Below the pieces are notes generated by a model. The model worked only from the letters and a program-made list of their open reading frames with translations. It did not search any database and was not told the DNA's origin. From the NCBI GenBank assembly GCA_012839035.1, contig DUOB01000037.1:1-54802 (forward strand): 54,802 bases of DNA, in the 5' to 3' direction. Every line of letters begins with the position of its first letter. Within the stretch, counting starts at the first letter, position 1. The DNA is from Propionibacterium sp. Its GTDB lineage: Bacteria > Actinomycetota > Actinomycetes > Propionibacteriales > Propionibacteriaceae. Below, piece by piece: positions 8,162-17,225 of this stretch. The position numbers and the translations under genes are program-made.

Positions 8162-9261
8162 CAGGCCTCCTGACGGGGTTCGGATCCGACACGAACAGTG
8201 GCATGGCCCATAACCACGCCGACATCGAGACGTGCAGCCCCATTGCCCATGACCACCTCGTCACCGGCACCGGAGTGACCCCCGGCCCAAGCGACCTTGC
8301 CGAGCTGGGATTCCGCACGCACGGTGACGTTGGAGTCGTCCTCCAGCTCCACGACCAGCGAGCCCGACTCGCATCGCAGACGGGACCGGCCGGTGGCAAT
8401 CCGGCCCTTGACGGTCGCCTGTCCCGCTTGGACGAGCACGTCGTGTGCCTCCTCGATGCCCATCAGCTTGGCGCCGCCGGCGGTGACCCGCACCTTGCCG
8501 AGGAACCGCACGTCCTCCGTGGTGAGCGACCCGGCGGTGAGCTCCACGTCCACGATCAGGTTGGGGTTCACCCTGATGAACAGTTCCTTGCCCAGCCCGA
8601 GATTGCGGACGTCCTCCAGGCTGCGCGGTGGCCGCAGCAGGGTGAAGCCATCGATGGACGCACCCAGCTCACCGTCGCTGGAGATCTCCAGCACCGATCC
8701 GGATCGCCGCAGGACGTGGGCCCCGTCGACCGACGCTGTCGCGACGCGGGGTTCGCTGGCGACGCGTACCCGACGCCCGACCGCACGAATCGAGACTCTA
8801 TCGACCCCCTTGGTGTTGGTGGTCTGACGATCAGCCGGCGGGACGTCATCATCACCCGCTGCAGAAGGCCTCGGGCTCTCCGCCCCGGCGGGCTTGGGGT
8901 CCGGCCGGTGCTCCGACCGGGACTGCTGCTCGCCCGTCACATAGCTCGCGGCCCGGTTGAAGGTCTCCCGTGCATAGGACTGCCAGCGCGACTCCGCTTT
9001 GGCCTCCCCATGCGGGTCCGTCGAGCCGTTCGCCCTCGGTGCCGGACCGTCCCCTTTCCGCGCATCTCCTCCGCCGGAGTCGGCAGCACTGCCGGTCGGG
9101 GTCTCGTCACGCGCGGCGGTGGAATCGGTGGTGGATGAGGTTGCGGGCGGGGCCTGCTCGTGGGCGGCTTTGAGTGCGTCAATGCGGCGGCTGGCTTCGG
9201 CCGCATCGATGCGGCCGGCTGCGAGCTCCTCCAGGATTGGGGTCAGGTCAGGACTGCTCAT
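8161..9261 (-). CDS. DUF4097-like beta-helix protein with disordered linker
   Basis: The 366-residue product begins with a short helical motif (DLTPILEELAAGRIDAAEAS) repeated in style at the end of its partner. A long charged and Pro/Ala/Gly-rich linker follows, at about residues 32-150. The C-terminal half is a repetitive beta domain (V-x-V, SGSLVVELEDDSNVTV, GNGAARLDVG) like the DUF4097/adhesin-type right-handed beta fold. No signal peptide or membrane helix is seen, so it is cytosolic. It is the first gene of a two-gene leftward unit. The function is unknown, and the pairing with DUF2089 recalls bacterial pairs where an adhesin-like domain is controlled by the small regulator. Confidence 0.78.
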   Translation of the reverse strand: MSSPDLTPILEELAAGRIDAAEASRRIDALKAAHEQAPPATSSTTDSTAARDETPTGSAADSGGGDARKGDGPAPRANGSTDPHGEAKAESRWQSYARETFNRAASYVTGEQQSRSEHRPDPKPAGAESPRPSAAGDDDVPPADRQTTNTKGVDRVSIRAVGRRVRVASEPRVATASVDGAHVLRRSGSVLEISSDGELGASIDGFTLLRPPRSLEDVRNLGLGKELFIRVNPNLIVDVELTAGSLTTEDVRFLGKVRVTAGGAKLMGIEEAHDVLVQAGQATVKGRIATGRSRLRCESGSLVVELEDDSNVTVRAESQLGKVAWAGGHSGAGDEVVMGNGAARLDVGVVMGHATVRVGSEPRQEA

Positions 9262-9267
9262 GCACCA

Positions 9268-9273
9268 AATCTA
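9268..9273 (-). promoter_or_regulatory. -10 box of a leaderless promoter for the DUF4097-like gene
   Basis: Read leftward, TAGATT stands 6 nt before the ATG at 9261. A weak -35 (TTTCAA) lies 17 nt further upstream. The segment is AT-rich for this genome. Confidence 0.5.
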
Positions 9274-9354
9274 AAATCAACCTAGTTTATTTGAAAGGGT
9301 GATTTTCCATTCCTTCACCCTGATCCTCCCCGGACCACCTAACGCAATGAATAG

Positions 9355-9367
9355 TTGCATGCCGCAA
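9355..9367. promoter_or_regulatory. Inverted repeat, possible MarR operator
   Basis: TTGC-N5-GCAA lies upstream of the marR-efflux operon, between its -10 box and the divergent promoter. MarR proteins commonly bind such short inverted repeats in their own promoter. The assignment is inferred. Confidence 0.4.
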
Positions 9368-9378
9368 GCATCGATTTG

Positions 9379-9384
9379 TATGGT
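9379..9384 (+). promoter_or_regulatory. -10 box of the marR-efflux operon
   Basis: TATGGT lies 6 nt before a GTG at 9391 and 3 nt before the ATG at 9388. The spacing favours a leaderless start at GTG 9391. Confidence 0.45.
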
Positions 9385-9387
9385 TGC

Positions 9388-9885
9388 ATGGTGCACCCAA
9401 TAGATCCCCGCGACCGCAGCGCCCAGGCCTCGGCCCAAATCCTCGAATCCCTGCTGACGATCGGCCGCGCCGCCCGCAAACGGCTGGACAGCGGCTCCGA
9501 CCAGGTCGCCTATTGGGTGGTCCACATGCTCGTCCAGCTCGGCCCGACCAGGAACAGCGAACTCGCCGCCGCCTGCGGCTTGGACGCCTCGACCGTTTCC
9601 CGACAGGTCCGCAGCCTCGAGGAAGCCGGCATGATCGAGCGCTGCCCGGACCCGGCCGACGGCCGGGCGCAACTGGTCTCCCTCTCCCCCGAGGGACTCC
9701 GGCGCGTCGCGGAAGCCCGGAACCGACGGCTCGGCATCGTACGAGAGAGACTGACCGACTGGTCCCCCGACGACGTCATCACGCTGGCGGGGCTGCTGTC
9801 CCGACTGGCCCGTGAAATCACCCCATGCGACCCAGCCCCGCGCGATACCGCGGAGGCCCCCTCCACCGACCCTCGACAGGACTGA
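9388..9885 (+). CDS. MarR family transcriptional regulator
   Basis: This is a roughly 165-residue winged helix-turn-helix repressor. The DNA-binding core is LAAACGLDASTVSRQVRSLE followed by the wing with DGRAQLVSLS, which is the classic MarR D-x-R pattern. It is 4 bases upstream of a drug-efflux-type MFS gene on the same strand, so it probably represses its own operon and responds to a pump substrate. Two adjacent starts are possible: ATG 9388 and GTG 9391, the latter better placed for a leaderless transcript. The longer reading from 9355 crosses the -10 box. Confidence 0.9.
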   Translation: MVHPIDPRDRSAQASAQILESLLTIGRAARKRLDSGSDQVAYWVVHMLVQLGPTRNSELAAACGLDASTVSRQVRSLEEAGMIERCPDPADGRAQLVSLSPEGLRRVAEARNRRLGIVRERLTDWSPDDVITLAGLLSRLAREITPCDPAPRDTAEAPSTDPRQD

Positions 9886-9889
9886 ACTC

Positions 9890-12031
9890 GTGGCACAATC
9901 CGTTACCTCGCCGACCCCCGAGGCAAAGCTGTCCTTCCAGCTCGATCCGGCTGGCCGCAGGGTCTTCATCGGGCTGATGCTCGGCATGCTCGTGGCTTCG
10001 ATCAGCCAAACGATCGTCGGCCCCGCGATGCCGCGGATCGTCGCCGAACTCGGCGGCATGGAGCACTACTCGTGGCTGGCGACCGCCGCCATGCTCGTCT
10101 CGGCCATCACCGTGCCGATCGCGGGCAAGCTGTCCGACCTCTATGGCCGACGGCCCTTCTATATCGCGGGGCTCGTGATCTTCATGATCGGCTCTGTCAT
10201 CTCCGGCTTCGCGCCCAACTTCTGGACGCTTGTCGCGGCCCGCGCCGTGCAGGGCCTCGGCATGGGAACGCTGATGCCCCTGTCCCAGACGATCATCGGC
10301 GACATCGTGCCCGCCCGTTTCCGCGGGAAGTATCAGGCGGTCATGGGGGCCGTCTTCGGCGTCACCTCGATCGCCGGACCACTCGCTGGCGGCGCCATCA
10401 CCGATGCCTGGGGTTGGCGCTGGTTGTTCTTCGTCAGCCTCCCCGTGGGTGTGGTCGCCCTGGTCGTCATCTCCCGCTTCCTCCACCTGCCCCACACCAA
10501 GCGGGAAGTCCGCATCGACTATGCAGGCATGGTCACCCTTGCCGTGGCACTGATCAGCATCCTGCTCGCGACCTCCTTCGGAGGGTCGACCTGGCCGTGG
10601 AGTTCTCCGCAGATCATCGGTCTGTACGCCGTCGGCGCCGTCTTCACGATCATCTTCATCATTGTCGAGACCCGCGCCCAGGAGCCGGTACTGCCGCTGC
10701 GCCTGTTCCGCAGCTCGATCTTCACCCTGTCCAACATCGCCAGCTTCGGCGTGGCGATGATGATGTTCGGTGCCATCATCTACATCCCGGTTTATGCCCA
10801 GGGCGTGATGAAGGTCAACGCCACGCAGTCCGGCCTCATCCTGATGCCGCTGATGCTCGGCATGATCGTGATGGGCATGGTCGCGGGATTCCTGGTCACC
10901 AAGACCGGACGCTACAAGGAGATCATTCTCGGCGGTGCCGTGCTCATGATCGCCGGCTATGCCTGGCTCACCCAGCTCAGCTATGGCTCCAACCCGCTGG
11001 AGCTCACCGGCGCGATGACAGTATTCGGCATCGGTCTGGGCCTGGCGATGCAGCAGTACACCCTCGTGGTCCAGAACAACGCCCGCCGCCAGGATCTCGG
11101 TGTCGCCACGTCGTCGATCCAGTTCTTCCGCAACGTGGGTTCCACCGTCGGCATCGCGATCTATGGCACGGTCATGACCAGCTCACTGCCCGGGGCGATC
11201 GCCGGGCACCTGCCCCCGGGAGCAGCCGATCAGGTCGGCCACGTGGACGCCGGGTCCGTCCTTGACCCCGCCGCACTCGCCGGGCTCCCCGACCCGGTCG
11301 CCGAGGCCATCCGCATGGGCCTGGCCGAGTCTCTGCACAACACATTCCTTATCGGGCTGCCCCTCGGCGTACTCGTCCTTGTCACCTCCTTCTTCATCAA
11401 GGCCATCCCCCTGCGGGAAACGATCCAGTCGTCGGAGGAGGCCGGTCGGGAGATGCTCGACGCGATGGCCCAGTCGAGCCATCACGCCCACGAGCTGGTG
11501 CCGCTGCTCAACGAGAACAGCCGCACCCGCGAGCGCATCACCGGGCTCCAATTCAGCATCCTCGCCGAGCGTGCCCGGCAGGGGCGCTATCCCCTGCTGC
11601 TGCAGGCGGTCACCGACCTGGGCCAGGGCGATCCGGAACGGGGCATCGCCCTGCTCGAGCGCACCGCGACCATGCTGTCGACGGAGGACGATCGGCAGAT
11701 GGCGGAGGCGGAGGAGTACGCCGCAGAGGTCGCCACGTTCGGCTCGAAGGAAGGCGGCGTACTGAGCGCCGAACTCCGCCGCCAGCTCGCCGTCCTTTCG
11801 GCGAAGCGCGACCGGGAGACGGTGCTGTCCGAGGTGGAGCCCCCGGTGAGCAAGCGCTACAGCGCGGTCAACATCCGGGACCTGCAATCGGTGGGCAACG
11901 ACCTGAACGCTGCCCTGCTCGTGGATCTGAGCATCACCGGCCTGCCGGATGCGTGGTCATCGGAGGCGCGGCCAGCCGGCCACGACCCTGCCGACCCCCA
12001 GGCGTCCGACGCGGGTGGTCCTCGGCCCTGA
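9890..12031 (+). CDS. DHA2 (EmrB/QacA-like) drug efflux transporter with long cytosolic tail
   Basis: The first ~500 residues form a 14-helix major facilitator of the drug:H+ antiporter-2 type. Motif A is present (AGKLSDLYGRRPFY), as are an RAVQGLGMG motif and the antiporter-type FGVTSIAGPLAGG stretch. It probably exports drugs or lipophilic compounds using the proton gradient. About 210 further residues (from roughly residue 504) are hydrophilic and helical and end in a disordered Pro/Ala/Asp-rich tail; usual DHA2 proteins stop soon after the last helix. I chose the GTG at 9890, 4 bases after the marR stop. Expression is probably controlled by the preceding MarR. Confidence 0.9.
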   Translation: MAQSVTSPTPEAKLSFQLDPAGRRVFIGLMLGMLVASISQTIVGPAMPRIVAELGGMEHYSWLATAAMLVSAITVPIAGKLSDLYGRRPFYIAGLVIFMIGSVISGFAPNFWTLVAARAVQGLGMGTLMPLSQTIIGDIVPARFRGKYQAVMGAVFGVTSIAGPLAGGAITDAWGWRWLFFVSLPVGVVALVVISRFLHLPHTKREVRIDYAGMVTLAVALISILLATSFGGSTWPWSSPQIIGLYAVGAVFTIIFIIVETRAQEPVLPLRLFRSSIFTLSNIASFGVAMMMFGAIIYIPVYAQGVMKVNATQSGLILMPLMLGMIVMGMVAGFLVTKTGRYKEIILGGAVLMIAGYAWLTQLSYGSNPLELTGAMTVFGIGLGLAMQQYTLVVQNNARRQDLGVATSSIQFFRNVGSTVGIAIYGTVMTSSLPGAIAGHLPPGAADQVGHVDAGSVLDPAALAGLPDPVAEAIRMGLAESLHNTFLIGLPLGVLVLVTSFFIKAIPLRETIQSSEEAGREMLDAMAQSSHHAHELVPLLNENSRTRERITGLQFSILAERARQGRYPLLLQAVTDLGQGDPERGIALLERTATMLSTEDDRQMAEAEEYAAEVATFGSKEGGVLSAELRRQLAVLSAKRDRETVLSEVEPPVSKRYSAVNIRDLQSVGNDLNAALLVDLSITGLPDAWSSEARPAGHDPADPQASDAGGPRP

Positions 12032-12044
12032 GCAATCGACGGCT

Positions 12045-13259
12045 CTAGCCTGCCGGGGCTACCCCGGCAGCGTCGGACTCCTTGGTCCGTCCCTCGGCGA
12101 CATAGCCGATGAACGACTTGGCGAAGGCCATGAGCGGGACGACGAGCAACGCGCCGACGATTCCGGCGACGCTGATGCCGATGGTGATGCCGAAGATCAC
12201 CGCCAGCGGATGCAGGGAGACGGCCTTGCCGAGGAGCATCGGCTGCAGGACGTTGCCCTCGATCTGGTTCACCGCGACGATCACGCCGAGCATGATGAGC
12301 GCCTGGACGGGGCCGACGGTCACCAGGGTGATGAGGGTGACGACGGCACCGGACACCAGGATGCCGACGATCGGCACGAACGCCGAGAGGAAGAGCAGCG
12401 CACCCAGGGCGGGCGCCATCGGCACTCCCATGATGATGGCGGCGATCAGGGGAAAGATCGCGTCCACGGCTGCGACGATCACGGTGGCCCGCACATATTC
12501 GACCAGTGAATTCCAGCCGGACCGGCCACCGCCGTCGACCCGCTCCCGGGCTGCCGAGGGCACGAGCCGCAGCAGCCACTTCCAGATCATCGGGCCGTCA
12601 TAAAGCATGAAGAACATGGCGAAGATCGCGAGGACCAGGCCGGCCAGGAAGTTGCCGATGGCCCCGGCACCCGTCGTGGCCCAGCGGGCAATGGTGGCCT
12701 GCTGTTCCCTGAGATACGTGGTGAGCTGGTCCATCCAGCCGTCGATCTGCTCCTGGCTGATCTGCAGCGGGCCGCTGTTGAGCCACCCCATCAACTGGTG
12801 GAAGCCCTCCATCGCCCGCTGCCCGAGCTCGTCCGACTGGCCGGCGATCTGACTGATGATGAGCGTGAGCATGCCGCTCACCACGAGCAGGCCCCCCACC
12901 AGGGTCAGCACCGCCGCCAACGGGCGCGGGACGCCCCATCGCATCAGCCGGGCAGCGATGGGCACCAGCCCCGCCGCCAGCATGATGCCGATGGCCAGCG
13001 GAATCGTGACGGCCGACAGCCGGGCAGCGAGCCACCCGATGCCCCAGAGCAGGGCAGCGATCAGGAGCACCCGCCAGCTCCAGGCGGCGAAGATCTGCAA
13101 CCCCCGGGGCACGGCCCGATCGAACTCGGCCGTGCGGTTCCGCTGGGCCTGGAGGTCGATCCGGATGTCCTCATCCGCCTCCCGCGAGCGCGCCAGCTCC
13201 TGCCGGATCCCATCCAACTTGCCCTCGAGCTCACCCGGCACGCGTCGCGTCCAGAACAT
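12045..13259 (-). CDS. AI-2E family (PerM/YdgG-like) membrane permease
   Basis: This is a roughly 405-residue integral membrane protein. An N-terminal cytosolic coiled-coil-like segment (GKLDGIRQELARSREADEDIRIDLQ in part) precedes about eight helices. The family's C-terminal signature region is clear (NQIEGNVLQPMLLGKAVSLHPLAVIF, in two adjoining pieces). Members include the autoinducer-2 exporter TqsA and Na+/H+ exchangers; the substrate here is unknown. The start is ATG 13259, or GTG 13262 directly before it, with an AGGAGG ribosome binding site overlapping closely. It is convergent with the efflux gene, with 13 bases between stops. Confidence 0.88.
   Translation of the reverse strand: MFWTRRVPGELEGKLDGIRQELARSREADEDIRIDLQAQRNRTAEFDRAVPRGLQIFAAWSWRVLLIAALLWGIGWLAARLSAVTIPLAIGIMLAAGLVPIAARLMRWGVPRPLAAVLTLVGGLLVVSGMLTLIISQIAGQSDELGQRAMEGFHQLMGWLNSGPLQISQEQIDGWMDQLTTYLREQQATIARWATTGAGAIGNFLAGLVLAIFAMFFMLYDGPMIWKWLLRLVPSAARERVDGGGRSGWNSLVEYVRATVIVAAVDAIFPLIAAIIMGVPMAPALGALLFLSAFVPIVGILVSGAVVTLITLVTVGPVQALIMLGVIVAVNQIEGNVLQPMLLGKAVSLHPLAVIFGITIGISVAGIVGALLVVPLMAFAKSFIGYVAEGRTKESDAAGVAPAG
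12050..12070. terminator. Perfect hairpin between convergent genes
   Basis: A 9-bp stem with 3-nt loop overlaps the last codons of the AI-2E permease gene and follows the efflux gene stop. It could terminate either transcript, but no U-tract is present. Confidence 0.3.
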
Positions 13260-13283
13260 CACCCCTCCTCTTCGCCGCGTGCC

Positions 13284-13289
13284 ACTCTA
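13284..13289 (-). promoter_or_regulatory. -10 box for the AI-2E permease gene
   Basis: Read leftward it is TAGAGT, about 24 nt before the start. The leader carries the GAGGAGG ribosome binding site. Confidence 0.4.
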
Positions 13290-13490
13290 AAGGGTGATCC
13301 GGGGCAAGAACCTCGGTTGGCGGACGCCGAACTGTCGCAAACCACAGGGAACGGACCCAGAAGCGCCACCAGCGAAACGCTGCCAGCCAGTGCGGCGCGG
13401 GCGGTGCCGGTGGCGGAGTAGTGGCGGGAAGAGGTCCAAGGCTCCGAGGCTGCGGCCCGTGAGTCGGCTGCTCCCGGGCCCTGGTGCTCT

Positions 13491-13572
13491 CCAAGAATGG
13501 CGGCCAGTTGTCCGGGGTCTTCGCGTGACAAGGGGATTCGCCATCGCTGAAGGATCCAGGTGCCAATCTTGG
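13491..13572. repeat. 82-bp hairpin repeat, degenerate copy
   Basis: It aligns without gaps to the copy at 13595-13676 at about 58 of 82 positions by hand count. Its ends are an imperfect inverted repeat (13 of 19). The right end (TGCCAATCTTGG) is identical to that of the second copy. Confidence 0.7.
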
Positions 13573-13594
13573 CCAGCAGTCCCCCGAGTCGCCG

Positions 13595-13676
13595 CCAAGA
13601 TTGGCAGCCAGATGGTCGAGGGGTGTGCGTGACTAGGGGTTTTACCGTCTCACTCACATCTGGGTGCCAATCTTGG
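13595..13676. repeat. 82-bp hairpin repeat with near-perfect terminal inverted repeats
   Basis: The left end (13595-13613, starting CCAAGATTGGCA) is the reverse complement of the right end (13658-13676) at 18 of 19 positions. The unit is 22 bases from the first copy, in the same orientation. No coding capacity is visible. Confidence 0.8.
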
Positions 13677-13916
13677 CGCTGAGTCGCCGGGTTCCCGCCG
13701 AAGCAGCGAATCCTTGGTTGGGACTAGCGGCACGTGCGGCATACACCACCAGGAATTCGGCGACCGACGGTGCTGGAGCACGACACCCGCCACGACACCG
13801 ACGCTGGTCACCCGCACGCCCTCCCGCAGGAAGGAAACCGAAGCCTGCCGGTGAAGGGGCACATCCAGCAGCGTTCCGGGGCCCGAAGGCGCGATGCTGC
13901 CCATGCGAGCAGCAGT

Positions 13917-13922
13917 TAGGGT
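13917..13922 (+). promoter_or_regulatory. -10 box of a leaderless promoter for the MFS gene at 13930
   Basis: TAGGGT stands 7 nt before the ATG at 13930. Confidence 0.5.
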
Positions 13923-13929
13923 TCGTCCC

Positions 13930-15195
13930 ATGCCGTCTTCTCCAGCGCCCGTCCGCTCACTGGTCGCGCTCATTATCAGCAATGTTCTCGGCGGCATCGG
14001 CGTCGCCTCGGGCATCGCGGTCGGGGCGCTGCTGGTGGCATCGATGGGAGGCGTCGAGCTGGCAGGCTTCGGGCAGGCACTGACCGTGCTCGGTGCCGCG
14101 GTCCTCGCCGTGCCGCTGGCCAACCTGGCGGCCAGACACGGCCGCCGCCGGTCCCTCGCCACCGGCTATGCGTTCGCTGCCACGGGCGCCCTGATCGTCC
14201 TCATCGGTGCCCGCCTCGGCTGGTTCTGGTTGCTGCTCCTCGGTCTGCTGGCGTTCGGTGCAGCCCAGGCGACGAACCTGCAGACCCGCTATGCGGCCTC
14301 GGAACTCGCCTCCCCCGAACGGCGCGCGACGATCATGTCGATCGTCATCTGGGCCACCACGATCGGTTCGGTCCTCGGCCCCAACCTCTCGAGTCTGGGA
14401 GCTGCCGTCGGTCGGCGCCTTACCCTCCCCGATCTCGCCGGCCCCTATCTGTTCAGCCTCGCCGCGTTCACCCTCGCCGGCATTGTCATCTCCCTCGTCT
14501 TCGTCGCCCGTCGCAGCTCCCCGGCCGACCCCGGACCCGCTGGCAGTGGGGCCGCGCCCGTCGGCACTCCGCCCGCAAAAGCCGTTGGTGCGCTCGCCGC
14601 GCTGAAGTGGGCGTCGCGCCATCCCGTCGCCCGTTTCGCCGTGCTGTTGATCGTCGTGGGCCATGCGGTGATGGTCGGCATCATGTCGATGACCCCCGTG
14701 CACCTCGGCGAGGAAGACCACGGTCTGCGCGCCATCGGCTTGGTGATCAGTCTCCACATCCTAGGCATGTACGCCCTCAGCCCCCTCGTCGGCTGGCTCG
14801 CCGACCGCTTCGGCGCGATGCGTACCTCCCTCGTCGGCCTCGTCATCCTCGGTCTCTCCGCCGGGCTCATCCTGATCGCCCCGGACGCTTTCGTCCCCGT
14901 GACGGTCGCCCTCGTGCTGCTCGGCGTCGGCTGGTCGTTCACGCTCATCTCCGGCTCGGCGCTCCTCGCCCGGGTTGACTCCGGCGAAGTCCGCGTACCC
15001 CTCCAAGGAGCCACCGACGCCCTCATGAACTATGGCGCCGCATCGGCCGCGCTCATCGGCGGCCCGTTGCTCGCCTGGATCGGCTTCGGCGGACTCGCCG
15101 TCGCTGCGGGTGCGCTGATCGTCCCGGCGGCCGCCGTCGGCTGGTACGCCCGCCGGCACCGCGACTCCGCCTTCGCTGCGAGCGACCAGCGGTGA
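13930..15195 (+). CDS. MFS transporter
   Basis: This 421-residue major facilitator has about 12 helices. Motif A is visible after helix 2 (NLAARHGRRRSL) and again after helix 8 (GWLADRFGAMRTSL). A Pro/Gly/Ala-rich cytosolic loop lies near residue 200 between the halves. I took the ATG at 13930 because it follows a well-spaced -10 box and gives a short N-terminus; an in-frame ATG at 13894 lies upstream of that box. The substrate is unknown. It is followed 93 bases later by another MFS gene with its own promoter. Confidence 0.88.
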   Translation: MPSSPAPVRSLVALIISNVLGGIGVASGIAVGALLVASMGGVELAGFGQALTVLGAAVLAVPLANLAARHGRRRSLATGYAFAATGALIVLIGARLGWFWLLLLGLLAFGAAQATNLQTRYAASELASPERRATIMSIVIWATTIGSVLGPNLSSLGAAVGRRLTLPDLAGPYLFSLAAFTLAGIVISLVFVARRSSPADPGPAGSGAAPVGTPPAKAVGALAALKWASRHPVARFAVLLIVVGHAVMVGIMSMTPVHLGEEDHGLRAIGLVISLHILGMYALSPLVGWLADRFGAMRTSLVGLVILGLSAGLILIAPDAFVPVTVALVLLGVGWSFTLISGSALLARVDSGEVRVPLQGATDALMNYGAASAALIGGPLLAWIGFGGLAVAAGALIVPAAAVGWYARRHRDSAFAASDQR

Positions 15196-15244
15196 GGCCG
15201 TTCCCACGAGCCTTCCGCGGGCTGCAGGGTACGCCGACAGGGGT

Positions 15245-15250
15245 TATGGT
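15245..15250 (+). promoter_or_regulatory. -10 box for the MFS gene at 15289
   Basis: TATGGT gives a leader of about 32 nt containing a GGAAGGGGG ribosome binding site. Confidence 0.45.
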
Positions 15251-15288
15251 GCGGACGTGATGGGCGGGTGGAGGCGGAAGGGGGCGCC

Positions 15289-16533
15289 ATGCTGAAGGCG
15301 TGGATACGCCGACGCACCAGCGTTCCCCGCGATGTGATCGTGCTGGGCATCATCGCGTTCAACGTGGCGGTGGGTTTCGGTGTCGTGGTCCCGGTCCTGC
15401 CGGTGTTCGCGAAGTCGTTCGAGGTCACCAACTTCCAGGTCGCGATGGTCGTGTCGTCGTTCGCGTTCATGCGCCTGCTCACCAGCCCCTTCTGCGGCCG
15501 GATCTCGGACTGGCTCGGGGAGCGCACCACGTTGGCGATCGGCATCTTCATCGTCGCGGTGTCCAGCGTCGTCGCGGGTCTCTCGACGAGCTATGTGATG
15601 CTGTTGCTGTCCCGCGGCCTGGGCGGCATCGGTTCGGCGATGTTCAGCGTCTCGGCGATGACACTCCTGTTGAAATCCGCTCCCCCGGCGATGCGCGGCC
15701 GAGCGGCCGGCTTCTATCAGAGCGGGTTCCTGATCGGCGGCATGACGGGCCCGGCCATCGGCGGTCTGCTCACACACATCGCTCTGACCGCACCGTTCTT
15801 CTTCTATGCCGGCACGCTCGCCGTGGCCGGAACGGTCGGGCTCATGCTCCTGTCCCGACCCGATCCCGCCGCCGCCCCCAGCAAGCACGCGGAGGTGCGA
15901 CCGTGGCGTACGGTCGCCGCCGACCCCCGCTATCAGGCCGCCGTGACGTCCAATCTGGCCCAGGGATGGAACAATTTCGGGGTACGCAACGCGCTCATCC
16001 CCATCCTCGTCGTGGAGAGTCTGCACCGCAGTCCTGCGGAGACCGGCTACGCCTTCGCGATCGCCGCGGTGGTCCAGACCATCGCCCTGGGACCCGTGGG
16101 CAAGTTCGTGGATTCCGTGGGTCGCAAACCGGCCATGATCGCCGGCGGCATTCTGGGCGCGGCGGTCATGGTCGCCGTCCCGCTCGTGCCGAACTTCTGG
16201 CTCCTCGTTTTCGTCCTCTGTCTGGGCGCCCTCGCCGCCGCCGCACTCGGCACCGCCCCCGCCGCATCCGTGGGTGATGCTGCCGGGGCTCGGAGCGGTA
16301 CGCCGGTCGCGGTCTTCTCCATGTTCTCCGACCTCGGCGCGATCGTCGGTCCGCTCGTGGCGGGTGTGCTCGCAGACTATGTCTCGATGCCGGTCGCCTT
16401 CGGGGCCGGCGCCGCGCTCTTCGCGCTCGGTGCCTTGGTGTCGCTGCGCATGCCGGGCGGCGTACCCCCACCCCACACCAGGACACCGCCGCCCGAACCG
16501 ACCGAGCTCGCCAACCCGGAGGACCTGCGATGA
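15289..16533 (+). CDS. MFS transporter
   Basis: This is a major facilitator of about 414 residues and 12 helices. It has motif A ([16 protein letters not shown]) after helix 2, [11 protein letters not shown] in helix 4 and a second-half motif [13 protein letters not shown] Pro-rich cytosolic C-terminus ends the protein. I prefer ATG 15289 with its strong ribosome binding site over GTG 15268. The last four bases overlap the start of ung (ATGA), so the two are co-translated. That looks like chance operon packing rather than function. The substrate is unknown. Confidence 0.88.
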   Translation: MLKAWIRRRTSVPRDVIVLGIIAFNVAVGFGVVVPVLPVFAKSFEVTNFQVAMVVSSFAFMRLLTSPFCGRISDWLGERTTLAIGIFIVAVSSVVAGLSTSYVMLLLSRGLGGIGSAMFSVSAMTLLLKSAPPAMRGRAAGFYQSGFLIGGMTGPAIGGLLTHIALTAPFFFYAGTLAVAGTVGLMLLSRPDPAAAPSKHAEVRPWRTVAADPRYQAAVTSNLAQGWNNFGVRNALIPILVVESLHRSPAETGYAFAIAAVVQTIALGPVGKFVDSVGRKPAMIAGGILGAAVMVAVPLVPNFWLLVFVLCLGALAAAALGTAPAASVGDAAGARSGTPVAVFSMFSDLGAIVGPLVAGVLADYVSMPVAFGAGAALFALGALVSLRMPGGVPPPHTRTPPPEPTELANPEDLR

Positions 16534-17213
16534 CCCCGCGTCCGTTGGCCGACATCATCGCCCCGGACTGGGCGGACGCGCTGGAGCCGGTCGCCGCCGA
16601 CATCGCCCGCATGGGCGACTTCCTCCGGGCGGAGAACGCGGCAGGCCGGGGTTATCTGCCGTCGGGTGCGAACGTTCTGCGTGCTTTCACGCTGCCGCTG
16701 CAGGACGTACGCGTGCTGATCCTCGGCCAGGACCCCTATCCGACTCCGAGTCATCCCGTCGGGCTGTCGTTCTCCGTCGCCCCGGACGTGCGACCGCTGC
16801 CGAAGTCGCTCATCAACATCTATCGCGAGCTGCAGGACGACCTGGGCATCCCACCAGCCCCCAACGGAGACCTCACCCCCTGGTTCGAACAGGGCGTCCT
16901 GCTGCTCAACAGGGTGCTGACCGTCCAGCCGGGGAAGTCCGCGACGCATCGGGGCAAGGGCTGGGAGGCGATCACCCAACGGGCGATCGAGGCGCTCGCC
17001 GAACGGGGCGGGCCGCTCGTTGCCATCCTCTGGGGCCGGGATGCCCAGTCGGTCACCCGCTGGCTCGGGGACGTGCCGCGCATTGCCTCCGCGCACCCCT
17101 CTCCCCTGTCGGCACACAACGGTTTCTTCGGGTCCCGGCCGTTTTCCCGGGCGAACGAGCTGCTCGGCAGGCAGGGCGCCGACCCAATAGATTGGGACCT
17201 CACTCGACTCTGA
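16530..17213 (+). CDS. ung: Uracil-DNA glycosylase, family 1
   Basis: Ung excises uracil arising from cytosine deamination or dUTP incorporation. The 227-residue protein has the water-activating motif GQDPYP near residue 66; the final Pro instead of the usual His is known in actinobacterial Ung. The Asn-containing pocket motif (LLLNRVLT), the ALLWG-like AILWGRDA, and the DNA-intercalation loop [18 protein letters not shown] near residue 188 are also present. The start overlaps the stop of the MFS gene. It is one of three glycosylases in this window. Confidence 0.96.
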   Translation: MTPRPLADIIAPDWADALEPVAADIARMGDFLRAENAAGRGYLPSGANVLRAFTLPLQDVRVLILGQDPYPTPSHPVGLSFSVAPDVRPLPKSLINIYRELQDDLGIPPAPNGDLTPWFEQGVLLLNRVLTVQPGKSATHRGKGWEAITQRAIEALAERGGPLVAILWGRDAQSVTRWLGDVPRIASAHPSPLSAHNGFFGSRPFSRANELLGRQGADPIDWDLTRL

Positions 17214-17225
17214 GGAGCAGAAAAC

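Larger units (their letters stand above)
13263..13929. other. Long intergenic region with hairpin repeats and no supported gene
   Basis: This is the only stretch of more than 300 bases without a gene. It holds the AI-2E promoter at its left end, two 82-bp hairpin repeats at 13491-13676, and the promoter of the next MFS gene at its right end. Short open frames on both strands (for example leftward at 13650-14162 and 13259-13657) run through the repeats or into the MFS gene. They have no recognisable domain, so I leave them out. Confidence 0.7.

Noticed and set aside
13491..13676. The tandem hairpins as a CRISPR array
   Set aside because: Only two diverged 82-bp units, with palindromic ends and a 22-bp gap, and no cas genes.
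13650..14162. Leftward open frame across the end of the hairpin repeats and the start of the MFS gene
   Set aside because: It overlaps the MFS N-terminal helices, and its remainder (VVAGVVLQHRRSPNSWW region) has no recognisable domain or ribosome binding site.
15244..16476. A 410-codon leftward open frame over the second MFS gene
   Set aside because: The product is an Arg/His/Glu-rich low-complexity sequence typical of antisense reading, while the MFS helices are on the other strand.
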